Below, piece after piece: positions 35,491 to 43,068 of a stretch of DNA of 64,000 nt. Source of the DNA: Tamlana flava (GTDB lineage Bacteria; Bacteroidota; Bacteroidia; Flavobacteriales; Flavobacteriaceae); assembly GCF_041287255.1 (NCBI RefSeq), contig NZ_JBGGTX010000002.1:682001-746000 (forward strand), read 5' to 3'. Each line of letters begins with the position of its first letter. Positions within the stretch are counted from its first letter, which is position 1. The notes under the pieces were generated by a model that saw only the letters and a list, made by a program, of their open reading frames with translations, was not told the origin of the DNA and searched no databases. Made by a program: the position numbers and the translations under genes.

Positions 35491-37036
35491 GAAGGATATT
35501 CAGCAAATAAAAAATAAGGGCATCGATAAAGAGCAGGTTGTAGCTCAAGCAGATCGAATTAAAAACGGCATGTCTTATTCTAATTTGGTTGCGGCTGCAA
35601 CCTTAGGTAATGGTATTGAAAGTTACAATGAAGCCGACCTGAAAAATTTCATCCAAGCTTACGATGCCAAAAAGGATGATTTGAGTATTGTTAAGTTTGT
35701 GCCTGCTTCGGGTGCGGCAACTAGAATGTTTAAGTTTTTATTTCGGTTTTTGAAGAATTTTAATCCTGCAAAAGACACGATTGAAAGTTATGCCGAAAGA
35801 CGGACTGATTCTCTCATAAAAACCTTTATTTCCAATTTAGAAAAATTTCCCTTTTATGATGAAGTCATTTCAAAAATAAAAGAAACGTGTCCTAATTATG
35901 ATTCATTGGATGAATCGGAAAAACATCTTGAATTTGTAAAAACCATGTTGGATGAAAATGGGTTGAACTATAGCTTTTTCCCAAAAGGGTTATTGCCATT
36001 TCATAAATACGATAGCCAAGTTGTTACGGCCTTTCAAGAGCATTTGTTCGAATCAACCTTGTATGCTTCATCAAATGGCAAGTCAAAGCTGCACTTTACG
36101 GTTTCTGAAGCACATCATAAATATTTTCTTGAAGAATTAAACGAGGTTAAAAAACGTTTGGAGACTAAAACCAAAACATTTTTCAACGTATCTTTTTCCT
36201 ATCAAAAGGAAGCTACTGAAACCATTGCTTTGACCACTAAAGATGAGGTTTACCGAAAGGAAGATGGTTCTATTCTATTCAGACCGGCAGGTCATGGGGC
36301 ATTGTTGGAAAATTTAAATGATTTGGATAGCGACTTAATCTTCATAAAAAACATAGATAACATAGTAGTTTCAAGTAGGAATATTGAGGTTTCTAAATAT
36401 AAAAAACTTTTGGCCGGTATATTGCTTGAAGCCCGAGAAACTGTTTTTACTTATTTGAATAAATTGGATGAGGGGTGCCTTAGTGAAACAGACCTAAAAA
36501 TCATGATTCTATTTCTGAGATATAGACTCAATACACCAGTCCCAGAAAATATTGATGATTTTTCTTTTGGAGATAAAATAGCATTTTTGAAAGAAAAACT
36601 GAATAGGCCCATTCGTGTTTGCGGAATGGTAAAAAATGAAGGAGAGCCTGGTGGTGGTCCATTTTGGGTACGAGATAAGGATGGAAAGGTTTCCTTGCAG
36701 ATTGTAGAATTTGCCCAAATTAACTTCAGTAAAAAGCATCAACAAGAACTAGTCTATAAGGCCACACATTTTAATCCGACCGATTTGGTTTGCGCGGTTA
36801 AAAATTACAAAGGTGAAAAATTTGATTTGAAGCAATTTGTGGATCCTGAAGCTGCTTTTATAACTATGAAAACACAAAATGGGACAGACATTCAAGCTTT
36901 GGAACTGCCCGGATTGTGGAACGGAAGTATGGCTTATTGGAACTCCATTTTTGTTGAAGTGCCGGTGGAGACTTTTAATCCCGTAAAAACGGTGAACGAT
37001 TTGCTTAAACCAGCACACCAGGGCAACAATGTTTAA
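35480..37036 (+). CDS. DUF4301 family protein
   Basis: A 518-residue cytoplasmic protein of the Bacteroidota family DUF4301. No membrane segment or signal peptide is present. Distinctive stretches are FVPASGAATRMFKFLFRFL near residue 75, an FRPAGHGALLENLNDL block near residue 265, and RVCGMVKNEGEPGGGPFWV near residue 380. The first and the second recall the sugar-nucleotidyltransferase style of phosphate-binding loops (SGxxTRM and PxGHG), suggesting a nucleotide-using enzyme; this is inference. It overlaps the kinase gene by 11 bases and arfB by 8 bases. Confidence 0.75.
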   Translation: MFSEKDIQQIKNKGIDKEQVVAQADRIKNGMSYSNLVAAATLGNGIESYNEADLKNFIQAYDAKKDDLSIVKFVPASGAATRMFKFLFRFLKNFNPAKDTIESYAERRTDSLIKTFISNLEKFPFYDEVISKIKETCPNYDSLDESEKHLEFVKTMLDENGLNYSFFPKGLLPFHKYDSQVVTAFQEHLFESTLYASSNGKSKLHFTVSEAHHKYFLEELNEVKKRLETKTKTFFNVSFSYQKEATETIALTTKDEVYRKEDGSILFRPAGHGALLENLNDLDSDLIFIKNIDNIVVSSRNIEVSKYKKLLAGILLEARETVFTYLNKLDEGCLSETDLKIMILFLRYRLNTPVPENIDDFSFGDKIAFLKEKLNRPIRVCGMVKNEGEPGGGPFWVRDKDGKVSLQIVEFAQINFSKKHQQELVYKATHFNPTDLVCAVKNYKGEKFDLKQFVDPEAAFITMKTQNGTDIQALELPGLWNGSMAYWNSIFVEVPVETFNPVKTVNDLLKPAHQGNNV

Positions 37037-37436
37037 TGAGGAAAATTTACTAAAAGAATTAACTTTTAAGGCAGTTAGGAGTTCTGGCAGGGGTGGGCAG
37101 AACGTAAACAAGGTGTCGTCTAAAGTGGAATTGGTTTTCGATTTGAAAGCCTCGGTTGAGTTAAACGATACACAAAAACAAAGGCTTCTTAATAAACTTC
37201 AAAATCGTCTTACAAAAGATGGTATTTTACTGTTGCAATGTGACGAAAGTAGAAGTCAGCACAAAAATAAAGACCTCGTTATTGATCGTTTTTTGAATCT
37301 TATTAAAACAGGTTTGATCGAGCCAAAAAAGCGAAAACCTACCAAAATCCCAAAATCGGTTATTAGAAAGCGACTTAAATACAAGCGTTGGTTATCTGAA
37401 AAGAAAGCGGGCAGAAAAAAACCTGATGTCGATTAA
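37029..37436 (+). CDS. arfB: Alternative ribosome-rescue factor / peptidyl-tRNA hydrolase ArfB
   Basis: A 135-residue release-factor-like protein. The catalytic GGQ motif is in SSGRGGQNVNKVSSKVEL near residue 25, and the C-terminal tail is rich in K and R (KRKPTKIPKSVIRKRLKYKR), as needed for binding the empty mRNA channel of stalled ribosomes. It hydrolyses peptidyl-tRNA on non-stop complexes without needing a stop codon. It overlaps the DUF4301 gene by 8 bases and ends the pnuC operon; the TPP-riboswitch promoter begins about 40 bases later. Confidence 0.93.
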   Translation: MFNEENLLKELTFKAVRSSGRGGQNVNKVSSKVELVFDLKASVELNDTQKQRLLNKLQNRLTKDGILLLQCDESRSQHKNKDLVIDRFLNLIKTGLIEPKKRKPTKIPKSVIRKRLKYKRWLSEKKAGRKKPDVD

Positions 37437-37453
37437 AAATCATAAATCGTTGA

Positions 37454-37482
37454 TTGTATTTCATAAATCCGCCCTATATTTG
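37454..37482 (+). promoter_or_regulatory. Promoter of the TPP-riboswitch transcript
   Basis: TTG at 37454-37456 and the -7 box TATATTTG at 37475-37482 with an 18-base spacer, immediately before the riboswitch. Confidence 0.7.
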
Positions 37483-37489
37483 CAGCGTT

Positions 37490-37565
37490 CTCAAAAAGGG
37501 GTGCCCATATCGGCTGAGATCATACCCAATGAACCTAGAACAGGTAATGCTGTTTAGGGATAGAA
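37490..37565 (+). promoter_or_regulatory. TPP riboswitch (THI element)
   Basis: The conserved pieces appear in the right order: GGGGTGCC at 37498, CTGAGA at 37514, ATACCC at 37522, GAACCT at 37531, ACAGGTAATGCTG at 37540 and AGGGA closing the P1 side at 37556. This is the thiamine-pyrophosphate aptamer. Downstream, GAATATC (37563) can pair with GATATTC (37587) and may form part of the expression platform. The next start codon is about 100 bases further on. It controls the TonB-dependent receptor gene and so links it to thiamine supply. Confidence 0.93.
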
Positions 37566-37666
37566 TATCTGGAAATGCACAATCTTGATATTCAAATTTT
37601 AAACAATTAATTATTAACCAAAAGAATAATTACCTCTTTTTATTCGATTATAAATTCGTAATCGTA

Positions 37667-39799
37667 ATGAAAAATTTATTTCTTTTTTTAACACTTTTAG
37701 TGTTATCCTTTTGTGCTACCGCACAAGAAAATCAAGTCGAAAAAGATTCAACAGAAACACAAAACCTAGACGAAGTTTTGGTGAAAGCTGTGAGAGTAGA
37801 AGCCAATTCACCAATAACGCACAGCAATGTCTCCAAAGAGGAGCTGGCCAAACGCAACTTGGGGCAGGACATTCCAGTGTTACTCAATTATTTGCCTTCG
37901 GTAGTAACTACCAGCGATGCCGGTGCAGGTATTGGCTACACAGGCATTAGGGTTCGTGGAACTGATGCTACAAGAGTAAATGTAACCATAAATGGAATTC
38001 CATATAACGACCCAGAAAGTCAAGGTACATTTTGGGTGAATTTAGGCGATTTTGCATCCTCAACCGAAAGTTTGCAATTGCAGCGCGGTGTTGGTACTTC
38101 TACCAATGGGTCTGGTGCTTTTGGAGCCAGTTTGAATGTTTTAACCGATGCCTTTTCTGAAGATGCTTCTGGCGAGATTTTCAATAGTTTTGGTAGTTAC
38201 AATACACGTAAACACACCGTAAAATTAACCACAGGGTTACTGAATGATCATTTTGAAATTTCAGGTCGATTTTCAAAAATAAATTCCGATGGTTATGTTG
38301 ACCGCGCCTTTACAGACTTGAAAGCGTATTTTCTGCAAGGGATTTACAAGGATAACAACACCCTAATTAAGGCCTTAACATTCGGGAATAAAGAATATAC
38401 GTATCAGGCATGGTTTGGACTGACGGCTGAAGAATTGAAAGAGAATCGCCGCCAAAACCCATACACTTACGATAATGAAACCGATAATTATTGGCAAGAC
38501 CATTATCAATTGCATTGGAATGAGCGTTTGGACAATAATTGGTCAACAAACTTAGGGTTGAATTATACTAAAGGGAAAGGATATTTTGAGCAATATAAAC
38601 CAGAAGAGACGGCTGCGGATTTTAATAATATAATCGAAGACAATTCTGATGTTATTGTACGTCGCTGGCTAGATAATAACTTTTATGTTTTAAATGCGAA
38701 TGTCACATTTAAAAAAAATAGATTGGAAATTGTTTCTGGACTTTCGGCCAGCAGTTATACTGGTGACCACTTTGGAGAAGTGATTTGGGGAACTGATTTA
38801 GCACCAAATGCAAATATTCGAGATAGGTATTATGAAGGTGATGCTACAAAAAATGATTTCAGCATTTTTTCAAAAGCTACATTTAAAATAGATGAAAAAC
38901 TTACAGGATTTATCGATTTGCAAGGGCGTTTTGTAAGCTACAAAACCAACGGATTGAACTCTAATCGAGTGCCTTTTGTCACCGACGCTCAATTCAATTT
39001 TTTTAACCCAAAACTGGGGCTGACTTTTAGAAATTCTGAATCCAGTAGTTTTTACACATCATATGCCAGAGCCAACAGAGAGCCAAATCGAGATGATTTT
39101 AAGGCAGGTGTAACCGAAAATGAAACACTTAATGATGTTGAGTTGGGTTGGCGTTTCCAAAAAGAAAATAATAATGTTAATGCTAATTTGTACTACATGT
39201 TTTATCAAAACCAATTGGTGTTAACTGGCGACTTGGATGATGTAGGAAGCCCAATAAGAGCCACCAGTGGCAAGAGCTACAGATTGGGACTAGAAGTTGA
39301 TGCCAATGTTCAATTTTGTAAAATTTTTGGTGTGTCAACAAATGTTGCCCTAAGTAGCAATAAAAACAAAAATTTCAATGCATCTATTGATGGTGAAGTT
39401 GTGGATTTGGGCAATACCAACATTTCATTTTCGCCAAATATGGTATTGGGTAATGCCTTTAATTTTTATCCAACCAAAAATTTCCAACTTAGTTTGTTGA
39501 GCAAATATGTTGGCGAGCAATTTATGGGAAATACAGATTCTGAGGTTTCCAAACTGGAAAGCTATTTTGTTAGTGATTTTAATATTGTCTATGAAATTAA
39601 GCCAAAAGCAATTTTTAAGTCCATTGTTCTAAGCGGCTTAGTGAATAATATTTTTAATAAGGAGTACGTATCCAACGGATACTATTACACTTATGATGAC
39701 ACTTGGTCCGACCCAAATTCGGTAACCACAATTGAAGGGTCTGGGTATTACCCGCAAGCCACCATTAACTTTTTGATGGGGGCTACTTTGAAGTTTTAA
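37667..39799 (+). CDS. TonB-dependent outer-membrane receptor, predicted thiamine or precursor importer
   Basis: A 710-residue receptor with a signal peptide (ending CATAQ), an N-terminal TonB-box region (LDEVLVKAVRVEA), a plug domain (residues about 50-160, GYTGIRVRGTDATRVNVTINGIPYN is broken here at its centre by TRV) and a 22-strand barrel ending in an aromatic residue (GATLKF). No SusD gene follows, so it is not a SusC. The TPP riboswitch in its leader indicates repression by thiamine pyrophosphate; in Bacteroidota such receptors take up thiamine or its pyrimidine precursor. Ligand assignment is inference from the riboswitch. A dispersed palindrome follows the stop codon. Confidence 0.9.
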   Translation: MKNLFLFLTLLVLSFCATAQENQVEKDSTETQNLDEVLVKAVRVEANSPITHSNVSKEELAKRNLGQDIPVLLNYLPSVVTTSDAGAGIGYTGIRVRGTDATRVNVTINGIPYNDPESQGTFWVNLGDFASSTESLQLQRGVGTSTNGSGAFGASLNVLTDAFSEDASGEIFNSFGSYNTRKHTVKLTTGLLNDHFEISGRFSKINSDGYVDRAFTDLKAYFLQGIYKDNNTLIKALTFGNKEYTYQAWFGLTAEELKENRRQNPYTYDNETDNYWQDHYQLHWNERLDNNWSTNLGLNYTKGKGYFEQYKPEETAADFNNIIEDNSDVIVRRWLDNNFYVLNANVTFKKNRLEIVSGLSASSYTGDHFGEVIWGTDLAPNANIRDRYYEGDATKNDFSIFSKATFKIDEKLTGFIDLQGRFVSYKTNGLNSNRVPFVTDAQFNFFNPKLGLTFRNSESSSFYTSYARANREPNRDDFKAGVTENETLNDVELGWRFQKENNNVNANLYYMFYQNQLVLTGDLDDVGSPIRATSGKSYRLGLEVDANVQFCKIFGVSTNVALSSNKNKNFNASIDGEVVDLGNTNISFSPNMVLGNAFNFYPTKNFQLSLLSKYVGEQFMGNTDSEVSKLESYFVSDFNIVYEIKPKAIFKSIVLSGLVNNIFNKEYVSNGYYYTYDDTWSDPNSVTTIEGSGYYPQATINFLMGATLKF

Positions 39800-39814
39800 T
39801 TTAGGTTTCTCTTT

Positions 39815-39831
39815 CCCCTCCTTTGGAGGGG
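39815..39831. repeat. CCCCTCC-ttt-GGAGGGG palindrome
   Basis: A perfect 7-bp palindrome with a 3-base loop, extended by TTTCCC/GGGGAAA flanks. It lies between two convergent genes and could act as a bidirectional terminator. This motif recurs between genes in many flavobacterial genomes. Confidence 0.65.
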
Positions 39832-39841
39832 ATAGGGGAAA

Positions 39842-40273
39842 CTAGTTGTAAATTAAAAGGTTGTCTCCGCTTCGTTCAGCAATATAACCCCTCAGTGGGC
39901 ATTTGGTTCCGTTATTTCCTAACGGTATGCCGTCTAGTAAACTGTATTCGTTTCCGTCATCACAATTACATTTTGCTATGATGCCATCAATTCTAAGTGT
40001 AGAGCAATCTGAGGGTATGTGGTTGGGGTCGGTGGCATCAAAAGCAACATATCTTGCCCCTGTGTTGTTAACAATTATGCCATCTCTTCCACCTATTTGG
40101 GGTATGTGCACAGGTACGTTAATAGACTTCAATTGGCTGTATTGTGGAAAATTTAGGTTTATGCTTTCGCTTACACTAATGTCCAAAAGAAATCTACAAT
40201 TTCTGTCATCATTGGAATTTCCGCTACAAGAAAATAAAATAGTAAAAACCAAAAAGCATGTTAGGTATTTCAT
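39842..40273 (-). CDS. Degenerate Rieske-like lipoprotein
   Basis: A 143-residue exported protein. The ATG at 40273 gives a lipoprotein signal with cysteine in TILFSCSGN (near residue 17). The remainder follows the beta-fold of Rieske ferredoxin domains: NVPVHIPQIGGRDGIIVNN, YVAFDATDPNHIPSDCS, then KCNCDDGNEYSLLDG and CPLRGYIAERS. The cysteines at the two cluster loops are kept, but the histidines of CxH and CxxH are replaced (DCST, CNCDDG), so a normal 2Fe-2S cluster is not expected. Related proteins are common in Flavobacteriaceae. Function unknown; convergent with the TonB receptor gene. Confidence 0.6.
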   Translation of the reverse strand: MKYLTCFLVFTILFSCSGNSNDDRNCRFLLDISVSESINLNFPQYSQLKSINVPVHIPQIGGRDGIIVNNTGARYVAFDATDPNHIPSDCSTLRIDGIIAKCNCDDGNEYSLLDGIPLGNNGTKCPLRGYIAERSGDNLLIYN

Positions 40274-40393
40274 TTGTTTGACCAATATTTTGATGAGGGT
40301 TTTTGTTTGTGTCTTGCCCTTTTCTGGCATTCAATATTCCTTTAAAACGAGAATGCAATTTACGATAAAAAGCAAATTGACGTAAAAATTTTG

Positions 40394-40401
40394 TATATTT
40401 G
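40394..40401 (+). promoter_or_regulatory. TAnnTTTG -7 box of greA
   Basis: TATATTTG, 81 bases before the greA start codon; the expected start of transcription is about 40406-40408. Confidence 0.65.
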
Positions 40402-40408
40402 TAATCGG

Positions 40409-40434
40409 AATCTCGTATATGCGAGATTTTTTTG
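40409..40434 (+). promoter_or_regulatory. Terminator-like hairpin at the 5' end of the greA transcript
   Basis: AATCTCG paired with CGAGATT around a 6-base loop and followed by seven T. It starts within about three bases of the predicted transcription start and lies 49 bases before the greA ATG. It has the form of an intrinsic terminator, which would make a very short RNA and attenuate greA. Confidence 0.6.
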
Positions 40435-40435
40435 T

Positions 40436-40456
40436 ATGCTGAACTTGTTTCAGCAT
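40436..40456. repeat. Intergenic palindromic repeat, copy 2
   Basis: ATGCTGAA paired with TTCAGCAT around CTTGT, in the greA leader. Eighteen bases (40436-40453) are the exact reverse complement of 19629-19646. Confidence 0.75.
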
Positions 40457-40482
40457 CTTTTATTAAGTAAAACGATGAAGTT

Positions 40483-40956
40483 ATGAGTAAAGTATCATAC
40501 TATACACCAGAGGGGTTAAAAAAATTGAGAGAGGAGTTAAAACACCTCAAAGATGTTGAACGTGTAAAAGCTTCAAAGGCCATTGCCGAGGCAAGAGATA
40601 AAGGTGATTTGAGTGAAAATGCCGAATATGATGCCGCTAAGGAAGCGCAGGGTATGCTGGAAATGCGTATTTCTAAGTTAGAAGATGCTTTGTCAGGTGC
40701 CCGTGTCATTGATGAGTCGCAGTTAGATACTTCAAAAGTGTTGGTATTGTCAAAAGTGAAGATAAAAAACCAAACCAATGGTATGGAAATGGTTTACACT
40801 TTGGTGGCCGACGGAGAAGCCGATTTAAAGTCAGGAAAAATTTCAGTTAATTCACCCATAGGGAAAGGCTTGTTGGGTAAATCGGTAGGTGAAGTTGCCG
40901 AAATTAAAGTGCCAAACGGCGTTATGAAATTTGATATTGTAGAAATTTCCAGATAA
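40483..40956 (+). CDS. greA: Transcription elongation factor GreA
   Basis: A 157-residue factor that enters the secondary channel of RNA polymerase and stimulates cleavage of backtracked RNA. The N-terminal coiled coil has the acidic tip with DKGDLSENAEYDAAKEAQG, containing the D and E that hold the catalytic Mg. The C-terminal FKBP-like domain has SPIGKGLLGKSVGEVAEIKVPNG split here as SPIGKGLLGK and VGEVAEIKVPNG. Length is normal. The leader carries a promoter box, a terminator-like hairpin and a dispersed palindrome. A terminator lies 22 bases after the stop. Confidence 0.96.
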   Translation: MSKVSYYTPEGLKKLREELKHLKDVERVKASKAIAEARDKGDLSENAEYDAAKEAQGMLEMRISKLEDALSGARVIDESQLDTSKVLVLSKVKIKNQTNGMEMVYTLVADGEADLKSGKISVNSPIGKGLLGKSVGEVAEIKVPNGVMKFDIVEISR

Positions 40957-40978
40957 GGGCATTATAACATAAATTTTT

Positions 40979-41020
40979 AAAAGATTCCTGGTTCAAAATA
41001 ATAAGGAATCTTTTATCTTT
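40979..41020 (+). terminator. Terminator after greA
   Basis: AAAAGATTCCT paired with AGGAATCTTTT, a 14-base loop and a short T run. Confidence 0.75.
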
Positions 41021-41053
41021 ATAAGGGTTTCTTAAATATTCACATTTATAATT

Positions 41054-41443
41054 ATGTCTTCAATATTCACAAAAATAATTAATGGAGAAATTCCTTGTTA
41101 TAAAATTGCAGAAACAGATGAGTTTTTCGCGTTTTTAGACATCAACCCCAATTCAATAGGGCACACCCTTTGCATTCCTAAAAAAGAAGTAGATAAGATT
41201 TTTGATTTGGATGAAGCAACCTACAGAGGCCTTATGGCTTTTTCAAGAAAAGTGGCTTTGGCCATTGAAAAAGCTATACCATGCAAGCGTGTGGGCATTA
41301 CGGTAATTGGCTTGGAGGTGCCCCATGCGCATGTGCATTTAATTCCGTTGCACACCATGGAAGATGCGCGTTTTATAAAAAAGGAAAAATTATCTCCTGA
41401 AGAATTTCAAAAGCTGGCGGATTCTATTAAATCTTATTTATAG
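41054..41443 (+). CDS. HIT-family nucleotide hydrolase/transferase
   Basis: A 129-residue histidine-triad protein. The N-terminal block SIFTKIINGEIPCYKIAETDE and FLDINPNSIGHTLCIPKKEV are those of Hint-like bacterial members, and the triad is VPHAHVHLIPLH near residue 97. Hint proteins hydrolyse adenosine phosphoramidates and related nucleotides; the cellular target is unknown. The last six bases overlap the end of the convergent zinc-ribbon gene. In many flavobacteria greA and this gene are neighbours, as here. Confidence 0.93.
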   Translation: MSSIFTKIINGEIPCYKIAETDEFFAFLDINPNSIGHTLCIPKKEVDKIFDLDEATYRGLMAFSRKVALAIEKAIPCKRVGITVIGLEVPHAHVHLIPLHTMEDARFIKKEKLSPEEFQKLADSIKSYL

Positions 41444-41788
41444 ATTGGTGTAGTAGACTAGAAAATGGGATAATGCCGTTATGGCAATGGCTATACCAAT
41501 AACAATCCATGACATTTTTTTAAGGTAAGTTGACGCCTTTTTAGGCGTAAAGACCTTGTTTTGATAAGCTACAACTCGCTCAATATCATCGGTCCATTGT
41601 ACTGGATAAATAATGCAATTACACTTTTTACAGGCCAATTCTTGATTAATCTCAGATGTAATGGACTTGTGAAAATTGGTTTCAACAATCTTTTGTTTGA
41701 ATATTAATCTTAAACCATCGGTGCTATAACATTGCGGACAGTTGTTTTTTAGAATTACCTCTTTAGAATCAATAAATTTTTCAGGCAT
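41438..41788 (-). CDS. Zinc-ribbon protein with a C-terminal membrane helix
   Basis: A 116-residue protein. Two cysteine pairs, CPQC near residue 17 and CKKC near residue 53, form a treble-clef or zinc-ribbon site. One hydrophobic helix near the C-terminus (SWIVIGIAIAITALSHFLVYY) anchors it in the inner membrane with the ribbon in the cytoplasm. No further domain is recognised. It lies just downstream of the sensor kinase gene (6 bases apart), so it may be co-expressed with it. Function unknown. Confidence 0.65.
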   Translation of the reverse strand: MPEKFIDSKEVILKNNCPQCYSTDGLRLIFKQKIVETNFHKSITSEINQELACKKCNCIIYPVQWTDDIERVVAYQNKVFTPKKASTYLKKMSWIVIGIAIAITALSHFLVYYTNL

Positions 41789-41794
41789 AACTTG

Positions 41795-42946
41795 TTAATT
41801 TGCGCGTTTTAGGTCAATTTGTATGGTTGTGCCTTTTTCTTTTTCAGATTGCAAAACACTTATTTTGCCTTTATGGAAATCTTCAATAATGCGTTTTGTT
41901 AAAGATAAACCTAGCCCCCAGCCGCGCTTTTTGGTGGTAAAACCAGGCTCAAATATTTTATTAAAATCTTTTTTATTTATACCCTTGCCGGTATCTGTAA
42001 CCGTTACTTTTACATCGTTCTCTAGTTGGGATATTTCAATGGTTAATTTGCCACGTCCTTTCATGGCATCAATGGCATTTTTTACTAAATTTTCAATGCT
42101 CCAACTGTACAATTGTTTGTTTAGTTCAACAAAGATTTCACCTTCGGGAATTATAATTTCAAAATCAATAAGTTTTGAGGATCTTGCTTTTAGATAATCA
42201 TATGAATCGATGGTTTCTTTGATGATATCTACTTTTTCTAAAGTTGGTAACGACCCAATTTTACTGAAACGTTCAGTAATGGTTTTTAAACGATCTACAT
42301 CTTTTTCCATTTCAGAAATGTAATCGGGGTTTACGTTTTCACTCTTTAAAATTTCGGTCCAACCTATTAAGGACGACAGCGGTGTACCGATTTGATGCGC
42401 TGTTTCCTTGGCCATGCCAGACCAAAGTTTATTTTGTGTGGCATTTTTGTTACTTCGGTAAAAAAAGAAAATTACTGCGCCAAACAGAAAAATGATGAGC
42501 AGTAAAGCTAGTGGATAATAGGCCAATTTATTTAAAAGTGGAGAGTTGCCATAGTAAATAGTAGAGAATGTCTTTCCTTGGTATTTTATATCGATTGGTT
42601 TGTTTTCGTCTCGAAATTTTTCAATTAGTTTTTTAATGTGAAGAGAATCTTTCGCCTTAGTTTCATCAATATTATTGAAACTGCTCAAACGTCCATCTTG
42701 GTCAATAACCAACATGGGTGTTGTCTTATTGCTATTCAATATTTTTAAGGTAAGATTTAAGTTGGTGTTGGTTTCAGCATTTACAAATTCGGTTTGGGCA
42801 AACGACCAATTTTCCATTTTTGTACGTTCCTCATCCTTAAAATGCTGAAAAAATTCATAGGTTTTCCATAAAATAAGTGAGACGATAGCAAAGGAAGCTA
42901 TAATAATGATCCATCGGAATGCATTGCTATGTTTTGTGAAAATCAC
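41795..42946 (-). CDS. Orphan sensor histidine kinase
   Basis: A 383-residue membrane kinase. One N-terminal helix (residues about 12-30) and one near residue 150 (LALLLIIFLFGAVIFFFYR) enclose a periplasmic sensor region of about 120 residues. The dimerisation domain has the phospho-accepting histidine in MAKETAHQIGTPLSSLIGW, followed by the HATPase boxes ENLVKNAIDAM, VTDTGKGI, and RGWGLGLSLTKRI. No response regulator gene adjoins it, so the partner is unknown. The following zinc-ribbon membrane gene may be a partner. The signal cannot be read. Confidence 0.9.
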   Translation of the reverse strand: MIFTKHSNAFRWIIIIASFAIVSLILWKTYEFFQHFKDEERTKMENWSFAQTEFVNAETNTNLNLTLKILNSNKTTPMLVIDQDGRLSSFNNIDETKAKDSLHIKKLIEKFRDENKPIDIKYQGKTFSTIYYGNSPLLNKLAYYPLALLLIIFLFGAVIFFFYRSNKNATQNKLWSGMAKETAHQIGTPLSSLIGWTEILKSENVNPDYISEMEKDVDRLKTITERFSKIGSLPTLEKVDIIKETIDSYDYLKARSSKLIDFEIIIPEGEIFVELNKQLYSWSIENLVKNAIDAMKGRGKLTIEISQLENDVKVTVTDTGKGINKKDFNKIFEPGFTTKKRGWGLGLSLTKRIIEDFHKGKISVLQSEKEKGTTIQIDLKRAN

Positions 42947-43041
42947 GAACTATTGATTTTGATTTCTAATATAATGCAAATCTGTTAATATTATTGTCCA
43001 AGTTGTTAGTAAATCGGTTTTTAGATGAGTTAGAGTTTGGT

Positions 43042-43049
43042 TACATTTG
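43042..43049 (+). promoter_or_regulatory. TAnnTTTG -7 box of the flavin reductase gene
   Basis: TACATTTG, 20 bases before ATG 43069. It lies inside the longer open frame and so supports the later start. Confidence 0.6.
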
Positions 43050-43068
43050 TTATTCATTAAAAAGTTTA

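Noticed and set aside
16588..39799. A complete polysaccharide utilisation locus made of the GH43, the PL11 lyases and the TonB receptor
   Set aside because: The genes are 12-20 kb apart with unrelated genes between them, no SusD gene is present, and the TonB receptor is under a TPP riboswitch.
39903..40385. Plus-strand 160-codon frame over the Rieske-like lipoprotein gene
   Set aside because: Antisense shadow; the minus-strand frame has a lipobox and a recognisable fold pattern, the plus-strand one has neither.
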